Shown here: positions 35,957-44,176 of the stretch, piece after piece
Numbering within the stretch: the stretch's first letter is position 1
How the letters are laid out: each line of letters starts with the position of its first letter
Assembly: GCF_003581615.1 (NCBI RefSeq)
Contig: NZ_QXFH01000070.1
Location: forward strand, 558,001 to 622,000
Direction: 5' to 3'
Source of the DNA: Flagellimonas lutimaris
GTDB taxonomy: Bacteria > Bacteroidota > Bacteroidia > Flavobacteriales > Flavobacteriaceae
DNA: 64,000 bases
The notes under the pieces: generated by a model
Database searches by the model: none
What the model saw: only the letters and a program-made list of their open reading frames with translations
Told to the model about the DNA's origin: nothing
Made by a program: the position numbers and the translations under genes

Positions 35957-36610
35957 TTATAGTGACCATGCTTTGCCGCCAGTCAATGTTTCTAAATCTC
36001 CACAGGCAATGTATTCGCCAGGAATTGGCAAATAAGCCAATACTTCCTCACCAACATATTCTGAATTTTTATACGCCCACGTGGCCAAACCCCTTAAATC
36101 GTTGGCAAAAGAGAAACTAGCAATATCATCATCCAAACTAGCTTCGCCACCTTGCATAATGGCCTGCATGTAATTCATGATTGCCTCGGAATGTATCTGC
36201 TCCTCCTCGTCTGTGCGCTTTTTCAGATATGTCTGCAATGCAGGCTCTATATCTGCAGGCTCAATATCCATTAATGTTTCTTTACCGGAGTCTGCAAGTA
36301 CCTTTTCATAGAATTTATTCATTTTCATGACTACAAAATCTCTTTGTTCCAAAGGCATTACTTCATCCAAGTAAGCATCAATAAATACATGGACATTCAT
36401 TTCCGTTGCGGACGGTGTATCCGTTTTGGGAAGGATCACATCCAAAGTCTGAGCCATGGCATAACCTTGTTCTTTGTCGAGGAAACTAGGAGTCCACTCG
36501 GCATAAGCTGGTTTGTTCTTACAGCTCTGCAGTAAAGACAATAATGTTGGCGTGGCCACGGCGTAACCGAAGGCCAATCCCATATTTTTAAGTGCTGATC
36601 TTCTTTCCAT
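35957..36610 (-). CDS. Gluconate 2-dehydrogenase subunit 3-like Tat lipoprotein
   Basis: 217 residues. The leader has twin arginines (MERRSALKNMG), a hydrophobic core and a lipobox LLQSC (Cys30), so it should be Tat-exported and lipid-anchored. The body (VILPKTDTPSATEMNVHVFI, then LRGLATWAYKNSEYVGEEV) is typical of the small subunit of GMC-type sugar dehydrogenases. It is translationally coupled to the GMC gene (one-base overlap at 36610). Its role is probably to export and stabilise the flavoprotein, which has no signal of its own. No cytochrome c subunit is present in the window. Confidence 0.88.
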   Translation of the reverse strand: MERRSALKNMGLAFGYAVATPTLLSLLQSCKNKPAYAEWTPSFLDKEQGYAMAQTLDVILPKTDTPSATEMNVHVFIDAYLDEVMPLEQRDFVVMKMNKFYEKVLADSGKETLMDIEPADIEPALQTYLKKRTDEEEQIHSEAIMNYMQAIMQGGEASLDDDIASFSFANDLRGLATWAYKNSEYVGEEVLAYLPIPGEYIACGDLETLTGGKAWSL

Positions 36611-38328
36611 TATATATTTCCTTTTTTAAGTTCTTGGGCGGCGTGATTGGCAGCCCTTGCGGTAAATGCCATATAGGTCAAGGATGGGTTCACACAACTT
36701 GCGGAGGCCATAAAGGCACCATCGGTAACATATACGTTCTCACATCCATGTACTTGGTTGTTGCCATTTACCACAGAAGTTTTTGGGTCGCGGCCCATAC
36801 GTGCTGTACCCATTTCGTGGATTCCAAGACCCAATGCACCGGGATTGTCAAAAGCCTGTACATCTCGCAATCCTGCTTTGGTTAGCATATCAAAGGCCTG
36901 TTCTTTCATATCTTCACGCATGTTCCATTCATTTTCTTTGAATTCGGCATCAAAAGTAATGGTAGGGAGGCCCCATTTATCTAACTTGTCATAATCCAAA
37001 GTCATTCTATTATCTTCGTAAGGCAATACCTCGCCAAAACCACCCATTCCAAATGTCCAACCACCTGGCTTAAGAATAGCATCTTTGAAATTTTTGCCAT
37101 GAGAAGCCTCAGCAACGATTTCCTCCCAATTACCCCTGCTGGCACCACCCTGGTAACCATAACCACGGATAAACTTATCTGAGTTGGAATCACCTCCCAA
37201 GTTTCTAAATCTTGGTAAATAAATACCGTTTGGTTTTCTTCCTTTATAGTATTTATCATCAAATCCATCAAACTTGCCAGAAGCACCAACACCAAGATGG
37301 TGATCCATAATGTTTCTTCCTAACTGGTCGGAGTCATTACCTAGTCCATCAGGGAATCTATCGGATTTGGACTGCATCAAAATGGAAGTGGATGCAATGG
37401 CAGATGCACAAAGGAAAATTACTTTGGCCTTAAATTCGAACTCTTCTTTTGTTTCTCTATCAATTACCTTAACACCGGTTGCTTTTTTGGTGTTAGGGTC
37501 ATATATCACCTCGTGTACAATCGAATCTGGTCTAAGCGTCATGTTTCCAGTAGCCTCGGCAGCTGGCAATGTAGAAGAAACACTACTAAAGTATGCTCCG
37601 AAAGGACAACCTCTAATACATCTATTTCTAAATTGACAACGAACACGGCCATCACCTTCAAATTTTTTGTCACTATTGATGTGCGCCACCCTTCCGGCGG
37701 TAATTACACGGCCACCGAAATTTTCAGCAACTTTTTCTCTTACATGATCTTCTACACAGTTGAGCTCCATCATGGGCTCAAACTGACCATCTGGAAGTTG
37801 TGGCAAGCCTAGATTTTCACCAGAAACACCGATGTAACTTTCAACTTTATCGTACCAAGGCGCAATATCTTTGTAACGTACAGGCCAATCCACGGCGATA
37901 CCATCTTTTTTATTTGCGGTAAAGTCAATGTCGCTCCAACGGTAACTGTGTCGTCCCCACATAATGGAACGTCCACCAACATGGTAACCACGCATCCAAT
38001 CAAACCGTTTGGTTTCGTTGTAAGGGTGCTCCAAATCATTTACAAACCAATGTTTGGAAGCTGCACTAGTGGTGTAGCCGGTTCTGGATTGTTTCTCTTG
38101 CTTTTCTTTGTCTTCTCGGGTTATTCTTCCCCCATGAGGAAAATCCCAAGGGTCCATATTGGCTGTTGGGTAATCATCACGGTGCTTTACCATGGGTCCA
38201 CGCTCCAAGACCAAGGTCTTGAGGCCGTTTTCGCACAATTCTTTGGCAGCCCAACCACCGCTGATACCCGTACCTACCACAATGGCATCATAGGATTCCT
38301 GCTCCTGATTGTAATAAAATTTACTCAT
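36610..38328 (-). CDS. GMC family sugar oxidoreductase, FAD- and probably Fe-S-containing (copy 1)
   Basis: 572 residues. The FAD-binding motif is VVGTGISGGW (Gly19-x-Gly21-x2-Gly24). The cluster Cys231-x5-Cys237-x3-Cys241 (CQFRNRCIRGCPFGA) resembles the [3Fe-4S] site of FAD-dependent glucose dehydrogenase catalytic subunits. The GMC catalytic pair is His504 (GIHEMGTARMG) and Asn547 (CVNPSLTYMA). It has no signal peptide, and a Tat small subunit is encoded right behind it. Relatives oxidise sugars or glycosides, including at C3 (glucoside 3-dehydrogenases). Divergent from an exported TIM-barrel gene. C3 specificity is inferred from neighbours. Confidence 0.9.
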   Translation of the reverse strand: MSKFYYNQEQESYDAIVVGTGISGGWAAKELCENGLKTLVLERGPMVKHRDDYPTANMDPWDFPHGGRITREDKEKQEKQSRTGYTTSAASKHWFVNDLEHPYNETKRFDWMRGYHVGGRSIMWGRHSYRWSDIDFTANKKDGIAVDWPVRYKDIAPWYDKVESYIGVSGENLGLPQLPDGQFEPMMELNCVEDHVREKVAENFGGRVITAGRVAHINSDKKFEGDGRVRCQFRNRCIRGCPFGAYFSSVSSTLPAAEATGNMTLRPDSIVHEVIYDPNTKKATGVKVIDRETKEEFEFKAKVIFLCASAIASTSILMQSKSDRFPDGLGNDSDQLGRNIMDHHLGVGASGKFDGFDDKYYKGRKPNGIYLPRFRNLGGDSNSDKFIRGYGYQGGASRGNWEEIVAEASHGKNFKDAILKPGGWTFGMGGFGEVLPYEDNRMTLDYDKLDKWGLPTITFDAEFKENEWNMREDMKEQAFDMLTKAGLRDVQAFDNPGALGLGIHEMGTARMGRDPKTSVVNGNNQVHGCENVYVTDGAFMASASCVNPSLTYMAFTARAANHAAQELKKGNI

Positions 38329-38349
38329 TTATTCGGATTGTTTATTTGC

Positions 38350-38386
38350 TAAATGTATTAATTATTAAATTAATTTTCTACATTTA
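38350..38386. promoter_or_regulatory. Inverted repeat TAAATGTA-N21-TACATTTA in the divergent spacer
   Basis: Two perfectly inverted 8-base arms at 38350-38357 and 38379-38386 lie in the 136-bp spacer between GMC copy 1 and the TIM-barrel lipoprotein gene. The centre (TTAATTATTAAATTAA) is itself nearly symmetric. It may be an operator. The minus-strand reading of the right arm also resembles a -7 box. Confidence 0.3.
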
Positions 38387-38400
38387 ATCCCTATGTTTAT
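38386..38400. promoter_or_regulatory. 15-base element shared by both GMC divergent spacers (site 1)
   Basis: AATCCCTATGTTTAT, 58 bases upstream of the GMC copy 1 start. The spacer at 45.9 kb has AATCCCTATATTTAT, 14 of 15 bases identical. A shared promoter or regulator site for the sugar locus is inferred. Confidence 0.4.
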
Positions 38401-38464
38401 TGAGAATTCAGCACTATAACGTTGTAGTTTTTGGATTCCGCACGAAATTAACTAACGTAAAAAT

Positions 38465-39463
38465 ATGAACAGAAGTAGTTTAACACAAAAAAGTATTGTC
38501 ACATTCATTTTAGTGGCTTTTTTCGGATTTTATTCTTGTAAACAGAATCCAAAGAAGGATTCAAAAGAAGAAGCAACCACAGAAGAGGTGGCAGCAGAAG
38601 AATCCAAACCGGACATTAAGCTTTCTTTGGCACAATGGTCTATCCATAAAATGATTTTGGAAGAAGGCGCAGACCCGTACACTTTTGCAGAAAAAGCAAG
38701 TGAATGGGGATTCGAAGGTCTTGAGTATGTAAGTGCCTTATATTATAAGGAATTGCAAGCAGCAAACTTTTCTGAAGAAGCCATGAATAATTGGGTGGAA
38801 AAAAGCAAGGCCGAAAGTGAAAAATATGGTCTGAAAAATCTTTTGATCATGGTGGACGGGCAGGGTGATATCGCTGTTCCCGATGAAGGAAAAAGAACAG
38901 AGGCAGTTGAAAATCACTATAAGTGGGTAGACGCGGCTGCGGCTCTAGGTTGCCATTCCATCCGTGTTAACTTAAATGGAAGCATGGAGCCAGAGGTGTG
39001 GATGCCAGCTTCAGTAGCCGGACTAAAACAATTGGCTACCTATGCCAAGGATAAAAACATCAATATTATTGTTGAGAACCATGGTGGGCCTTCCTCCAAT
39101 GCCCAAATGTTGGCAGAAGTAATGGACAAAGTGGGAATGGATAATTGTGGAACCTTGCCTGACTTTGGTAATTTTTGCATTAAAAGAGAAGAGGGCGACT
39201 ACTATTCATCCAAATGTCTGGAGGAATATGATCGCTATAAAGGAACAAAGGAGCTGATGCCTTATGCCAAAGGGGTAAGTGCTAAATCCTATAGTTTTGA
39301 TGAAGAAGGAAATGAAACAAGAGTGGATTATCCAAGAATTATGGAAATTGTTTTGGATGCTGGATATGAAGGTTTTGTAGGTGTAGAGTATGAGGGGTCT
39401 GAGTTGAGCGAAGAAGAAGGTATCTTGGCCACCAAAAAACTTTTGGAAAGAGTATTGGAATAA
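38465..39463 (+). CDS. TIM-barrel sugar isomerase/epimerase-family lipoprotein
   Basis: 332 residues. The lipoprotein signal (FGFYSC, Cys25) and an acidic linker precede a xylose-isomerase-like TIM barrel with SLAQWSIHKM, GFEGLEYVSAL, GCHSIRVNLNGS, NIIVENHGG and GFVGVEYEG. Conserved Glu and His residues in the last three blocks would bind a metal. Most family members are cytoplasmic; export here suggests action on periplasmic keto-glycosides. It is the first gene of a five-gene plus-strand run with DinB, two MFS and an oxidoreductase, divergent from GMC copy 1. Confidence 0.85.
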   Translation: MNRSSLTQKSIVTFILVAFFGFYSCKQNPKKDSKEEATTEEVAAEESKPDIKLSLAQWSIHKMILEEGADPYTFAEKASEWGFEGLEYVSALYYKELQAANFSEEAMNNWVEKSKAESEKYGLKNLLIMVDGQGDIAVPDEGKRTEAVENHYKWVDAAAALGCHSIRVNLNGSMEPEVWMPASVAGLKQLATYAKDKNINIIVENHGGPSSNAQMLAEVMDKVGMDNCGTLPDFGNFCIKREEGDYYSSKCLEEYDRYKGTKELMPYAKGVSAKSYSFDEEGNETRVDYPRIMEIVLDAGYEGFVGVEYEGSELSEEEGILATKKLLERVLE

Positions 39464-39479
39464 TCCTCATAATTTAAAG

Positions 39480-39923
39480 ATGAAGGGATTTTTTCACCAG
39501 CTCTTCGATTACAATTTTTATTGTAACAAAAAAATGATTCAACAATGCAGTGGTCTGGACAGTGTTTCGGACAACTGCATTAGACTTTTTAGTCATATAC
39601 TCAATGCCCACCATATTTGGAATCAGAGGATGTTGGGAATTTCTGCGGAGTTTGGCGTATGGGACCTGCACGAATTAAGAAAATGGCAGGATATCCATTA
39701 TGAAAACCAACGGACTTCTTTTGAAATTGTTTCCAATACGGATACATTTGAAAAACGGGTAGAGTACGCCAATAGTGAAGGGATTAATTTTTCAAGTGAA
39801 GTCAAGGATATCCTTTTCCATATTATTAACCATTCCACCCATCATAGGGGACAAATTATGATGGAGTTTCGAAATTCTGGAATTGATCCCGAACCTTTAG
39901 ACTATATTCACTATAAAAGATAA
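39480..39923 (+). CDS. DinB-like four-helix protein
   Basis: 147 residues, with the metal-ligand pattern of the DinB superfamily: LNAHHIWNQRML and INHSTHHRGQIMM. No signal peptide. It lies 16 bp after the TIM-barrel lipoprotein gene and 24 bp before an MFS gene, so it is in the operon. A role for DinB-fold proteins in keto-sugar metabolism is unknown. A second one occurs beside the Gfo/DUF1080 genes at 7.4 kb. Confidence 0.8.
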   Translation: MKGFFHQLFDYNFYCNKKMIQQCSGLDSVSDNCIRLFSHILNAHHIWNQRMLGISAEFGVWDLHELRKWQDIHYENQRTSFEIVSNTDTFEKRVEYANSEGINFSSEVKDILFHIINHSTHHRGQIMMEFRNSGIDPEPLDYIHYKR

Positions 39924-39947
39924 TAGACAACTAACGAAATACTTTAA

Positions 39948-41204
39948 ATGAATATTAAAACCAAATTCCAACTATCCTTTATGATGTTCCTTGAGTTTTT
40001 CATCTGGGGCGGTTGGTTTGTTACTTTGGGAATTTATCTGCCAAATACATTGGGAGCCAACGGAAGTGAGACAGCTTTGGCCTATTCCAGCCAATCGTGG
40101 GGCGCTATAATAGCTCCATTTATTATAGGTCTTATTGCCGACCGATATTTCAATGCTGAGCGTATTTTAGGAGTACTACATTTAGTAGGTGCATTTTTGA
40201 TGTATCAAATGGCTTCTGCAGATGACATAGCAGTATTTGTGCCTTATGTATTCGGTTATATGATTGCCTACATGCCAACATTGGCTCTGGTAAATTCTGT
40301 TTCGTTCAATCAAATGAAAGACCCTTCAAAGGAATTTGCATTCATTAGAGTATTTGGTACGATAGGATGGATTATAGCTGGATTGATTTTCATAAGCTTG
40401 ATTTTTCAATGGGATTCCCCGGAAAGCATAGCCAATGGAGCTTTACGAAATACTTTTTTAATGACGGCAATTGCATCTGCAATTCTGGGAATTTTCAGTT
40501 TTACCTTACCAAAAACGCCCCCAAAAGTGGACAAACGAGAAAAAGTCTCGGTTTCTGAAATATTGGGGTTGGATGCACTTAAGCTTTTAAAGGACAGAAA
40601 CTATTTGATTTTCTTTATAGCCTCCGTTTTGATTTGTATTCCCCTCGGATTTTACTATCAGCATGCAGGTCAATACTTAGGAGAGATAGGGGCATCAGTC
40701 AATGTGTTGGGCTCAGATGTAGGTCCAGCCGGTATGATGACAATCGGACAAATATCCGAGGTCCTATTCATGCTGTTATTGCCTTTTTTCTTCAAGAAAT
40801 TTGGGTTTAAGAAAACCATATTAGTGGGAATGATAGCTTGGCTCGTTAGATACCTTCTGTTTGCTTACGGAAATACAGGTGAATTAATTTTTATGTTGAT
40901 CATTGGAATTGCATTGCATGGAATCTGTTACGATTTCTTCTTTGTATCCGGACAGATTTACACTGATACCAAAGCAGGTGAGAAATATAAAAGTGCCGCA
41001 CAAGGTTTGATTACTTTAGCAACCTATGGTGTGGGAATGCTTATTGGGTTTTGGGTCGCAGGACAGATTGTTGACACGTATGAGCTATCCGAAAACACCC
41101 ATGACTGGGTAAGTGTATGGAGATTCCCGGCTATTTTTGCATTTGGGGTGGGAATTTTATTCGCCCTACTGTTTAAAAACGAAAAAGTGGAATATAAATC
41201 ATAG
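39948..41204 (+). CDS. MFS transporter, nucleoside:H+ symporter-like
   Basis: 418 residues with about 12 membrane helices. The opening FMMFLEFFIWGGWFVTLGIY and later GICYDFFFVSGQIY and FAFIRVFGTIGWIIAGL are typical of the nucleoside:H+ symporter branch (NupG/XapB-like). In Bacteroidota this branch also sits in sugar loci, so import of a sugar or keto-sugar is as likely as nucleoside uptake. It is third in the five-gene run. Confidence 0.85.
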   Translation: MNIKTKFQLSFMMFLEFFIWGGWFVTLGIYLPNTLGANGSETALAYSSQSWGAIIAPFIIGLIADRYFNAERILGVLHLVGAFLMYQMASADDIAVFVPYVFGYMIAYMPTLALVNSVSFNQMKDPSKEFAFIRVFGTIGWIIAGLIFISLIFQWDSPESIANGALRNTFLMTAIASAILGIFSFTLPKTPPKVDKREKVSVSEILGLDALKLLKDRNYLIFFIASVLICIPLGFYYQHAGQYLGEIGASVNVLGSDVGPAGMMTIGQISEVLFMLLLPFFFKKFGFKKTILVGMIAWLVRYLLFAYGNTGELIFMLIIGIALHGICYDFFFVSGQIYTDTKAGEKYKSAAQGLITLATYGVGMLIGFWVAGQIVDTYELSENTHDWVSVWRFPAIFAFGVGILFALLFKNEKVEYKS

Positions 41205-41260
41205 ACATACGATGTCGAAAAGATAAAATATAGATACAACCACAATTAACTGATACAAAC

Positions 41261-42499
41261 ATGAAAAACGTTAACAAAAACCAACTTTTTTTGGCGGCCT
41301 GTATATCCTTGGTCGTTACTTCGATGACTTTTGCCATTAGGGCAGGAATACTGACCCAACTAGGAGAAGAATTCGGCATTTCCAACCAACAATTGGGTTG
41401 GATAAACAGTATGGCCTTTTTGGGTTTTCCATTGGCAATGATTTTTGGGGGATTGCTCTACAATAAAATCGGTGCCCGAAAACTTATGGTAGCAGCATTT
41501 GTCTGCCACCTTTTGGGATTGGTGCTTACCATTGTAGCAGGAGGATTTTGGACCCTTATTATCTCCACATTCTTTATCGGATTTGCTAATGGTTCGGTGG
41601 AAGCGGCATGCAATCCCATGATTGCGGATATGTACACCAAAAACCGTACTGCCATGTTGAACAAGTTCCATGTTTGGTTCCCTGGGGGAATCGTAATTGG
41701 CTCTCTTATCTCCAAGTTTATGACCGATTTTGGAATGGGTTGGCAATTACAGATTGGTATTATGTTGATTCCTACGCTGATTTATGGGTATATGTTCTTC
41801 AAGCAAGAATTTCCAGAAAGCGAGCATATGGAAACCGATACAGCCAAGAATATAAAATCACTTGCAGATCCATTGTTCATTTTTATATTGATTTGTATGA
41901 CCCTTACCGCTATTTCGGAGTTCGGACCACAACAATGGGTGGAACGAATTTTAGGAAATTCCGGGGCCAGTCCAATGTTGATATTGGCCATGGTAACGGG
42001 TATTATGGCCATAGGTCGATACTTTGCAGGTCCTATCGTACATAGAATAAATCCAATTGGGGTGCTCCTGATGTCCGCCGTAGTTACTACCGCGGCAGTA
42101 TATAGCATGAGTATAGCCGAAGGCTCCATGATTTATTTGGCGGCAATTCTTTTTGCCTTGGGTGTATGTTATTTCTGGCCTACCATGATCGGGTTTACTT
42201 CAGAGTACCTTCCAAAGACTGGAGCTTTGGGGATGTCACTGGTTGGGGGAGCAGGGATGTTCGCTACATCAATTTGGCAACCGGTTATCGGTGGATGGCT
42301 GGATAGTGCCAAGGAAACGGCAGTTGCGTCAGGTTTGACCGATCAAGTTGCTGAACTTACTGCAGGTAAAGCTACCTTGGGCAAAATGATGTTTTTTCCG
42401 TTGGCGGTAGTCATATTGTTTGCTATTTTGTTTATGTTCCGGAAGAAATTGGAAGAAAGAAGAGTGCCGCAAGGCCATGCAACTGAAGAAATTGTTTAA
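41261..42499 (+). CDS. MFS transporter
   Basis: 412 residues and about 12 helices. N-terminal QLGWINSMAFLGFPLAMIFG and the loop LYNKIGARKLMVAA fit the sugar-type major facilitator pattern (G-x3-D/N-R/K-x-G-R/K after helix 2). The substrate is unknown. Placement between a nucleoside-symporter-like MFS gene and a Gfo/Idh/MocA gene suggests uptake of a pathway intermediate. The gap to the next gene is 21 bp. Confidence 0.85.
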   Translation: MKNVNKNQLFLAACISLVVTSMTFAIRAGILTQLGEEFGISNQQLGWINSMAFLGFPLAMIFGGLLYNKIGARKLMVAAFVCHLLGLVLTIVAGGFWTLIISTFFIGFANGSVEAACNPMIADMYTKNRTAMLNKFHVWFPGGIVIGSLISKFMTDFGMGWQLQIGIMLIPTLIYGYMFFKQEFPESEHMETDTAKNIKSLADPLFIFILICMTLTAISEFGPQQWVERILGNSGASPMLILAMVTGIMAIGRYFAGPIVHRINPIGVLLMSAVVTTAAVYSMSIAEGSMIYLAAILFALGVCYFWPTMIGFTSEYLPKTGALGMSLVGGAGMFATSIWQPVIGGWLDSAKETAVASGLTDQVAELTAGKATLGKMMFFPLAVVILFAILFMFRKKLEERRVPQGHATEEIV

Positions 42500-42520
42500 T
42501 TAAAAATAAAATAACAGAAA

Positions 42521-43657
42521 ATGCCTAAAAAAATCAGACTTGGAATTCTTGGAGGAGGAGGCGATTCCCTTATTGGGGTGTTGCACAGAGTTGCCTCTTT
42601 CATTAATGATAATTATGAAATTGTTGGTGCCGTCTTCAACCCAGATTTGGAAGATAGTATGGCGTTTGCAAAAGAGATAGATGTGCCTACAAATCGTATC
42701 TATAAAGACTTTGATACGCTTATAGAGGAAGAAATGAAGTTGCCAGAAGACCAAAGGATTCAAGTATGCTCCATTCTAACTCCAAATTTTCTTCATTTTC
42801 CAATGGCCAAAAAGCTGTTGGATAATGGTTTTCATGTTATCTGTGAAAAACCAATGACTACAACGTATGAAGAGGCCAAGATTTTACAGGAAACCTTAAA
42901 AAAGGTCGGAAAGGTTTTTGCCGTTACCCACACATACACCGGGTATCCTATGGTTCGCCAAATGCGTGAGATGATCAAAGAAGGGGTTATCGGAAAGGTA
43001 CACAAAGTAGATGCTCAATATTATCAAGGCTGGATGAATCCAATCATCCATGATAAAGAAAAGCGAGGTACCGTGTGGAGACTTGATCCTAAAAAAGCAG
43101 GAATCAGTTCTTGTATGGGGGATATAGGTGTACATGCCTTTAATATGATTGAATTTACTACCGGATTACAAGTAAAATCACTGTTATGTGACTTCAATTA
43201 TATGTATGATGACAATGTAATGGATATGGACGGTACAGCACTAATCCGTCTTGATAATAACGTAAAAGGGGTTATCAGGGCCAGCCAGGTTGCCACAGGT
43301 GAAGAAAACAACTTGACCATTGCCATTTACGGTCAAAAAGGAGGTTTTAAATGGGAACAAGAGAATCCCAATTACCTCTATAAGTTGAACGATCCTGAAC
43401 CGCTACAGGTATACAAACCAGGACACGAATACAATTCTAAACTTTCTTTGGATGGAACCAAATTGCCACCAGGACACCCAGAAGGTATTTTTGATGCCAT
43501 GGCTAATATTTATTTAGGTGTGGCCAAGGCCATACGTGGAGAAGATTACAATAGTGGAGAATTCCCAACCATGACAGATGGCGTACGTGGTCTCAATTTT
43601 ATCGAGAACACGGTAGCTTCCCACAAGCAGGGCAATGTTTGGGTGGATATGGATTAA
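42521..43657 (+). CDS. Gfo/Idh/MocA family oxidoreductase, cytoplasmic
   Basis: 378 residues, no signal peptide. Rossmann glycine-rich LGILGGGGDSLIG, the Glu-Lys-Pro signature VICEKPM (Glu109-Lys110-Pro111), and DIGVH with Asp201 and His205. Unlike the two exported relatives in the window, this one is cytoplasmic and could reduce or oxidise an imported keto-sugar with NAD(P)(H). It is last in the TIM-barrel/DinB/MFS/MFS run and is followed by an intrinsic terminator. Confidence 0.9.
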   Translation: MPKKIRLGILGGGGDSLIGVLHRVASFINDNYEIVGAVFNPDLEDSMAFAKEIDVPTNRIYKDFDTLIEEEMKLPEDQRIQVCSILTPNFLHFPMAKKLLDNGFHVICEKPMTTTYEEAKILQETLKKVGKVFAVTHTYTGYPMVRQMREMIKEGVIGKVHKVDAQYYQGWMNPIIHDKEKRGTVWRLDPKKAGISSCMGDIGVHAFNMIEFTTGLQVKSLLCDFNYMYDDNVMDMDGTALIRLDNNVKGVIRASQVATGEENNLTIAIYGQKGGFKWEQENPNYLYKLNDPEPLQVYKPGHEYNSKLSLDGTKLPPGHPEGIFDAMANIYLGVAKAIRGEDYNSGEFPTMTDGVRGLNFIENTVASHKQGNVWVDMD

Positions 43658-43679
43658 TCCATAATCTTTTATAATAATG

Positions 43680-43711
43680 ATGATGGCTGCCTTTGGCGGC
43701 CATCATTTTTT
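43680..43711. terminator. Bidirectional intrinsic terminator
   Basis: A twelve-bp stem, ATGATGGCTGCC with GGCGGCCATCAT (one G-U pair) and loop TTT, precedes T residues. It separates the convergent oxidoreductase and ASCH genes and overlaps the stop codon of the latter. Confidence 0.8.
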
Positions 43712-44167
43712 ATATAACATTTCAAACTCCTCAAAAACCACGATCATACTTTCCTTGGGCTCTTTACCAAATTCGGCCAATTCCCGTGTGTAATAATCCC
43801 AATGTGACTTTTTCCAATGTTCTAGACTCTTGTCGCCTTCACCTTCAAGCCGGGCATGTTCTTCTCTAATGCTAAAAAAGGGTAGTAATTTTACTCTCGT
43901 GGTTCGTAAAATGCACTTTGCGTTGCCATCCCAATCGGTTACCACATAAAAATCCCCGATTTTTGGCAAATTTTCATTGCGTAGTTGCAACCCTTTTAAA
44001 GAATGCGATGTGGCTCTCTTAATTTCTTTGCAGGCTAAATCGGCACAAGTGTTTGCATCCGACTCATTATCGCAAAAATGTATCACTTTTGGAGCATCTT
44101 GGGACGCAAACTCCAAATGGGCATCTAAAAAGTCGCCCCATAAATTGCGGGCAGAAGCATTTTCCAT
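43703..44167 (-). CDS. ASCH-domain protein
   Basis: 154 residues. Blocks SLKGLQLRNENLPKIGDFYV, DWDGNAKCILRTTRVKLLPF and ESMIVVFEEFEMLY fit the ASCH fold, a small beta-barrel related to PUA domains that binds RNA or modified nucleosides. Some members hydrolyse N4-acetylcytidine. Context gives little help: it lies 9 bp after GMC copy 2 on the same strand. The function is not defined. Confidence 0.75.
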   Translation of the reverse strand: MENASARNLWGDFLDAHLEFASQDAPKVIHFCDNESDANTCADLACKEIKRATSHSLKGLQLRNENLPKIGDFYVVTDWDGNAKCILRTTRVKLLPFFSIREEHARLEGEGDKSLEHWKKSHWDYYTRELAEFGKEPKESMIVVFEEFEMLYKK

Positions 44168-44176
44168 AGGTAGGTA

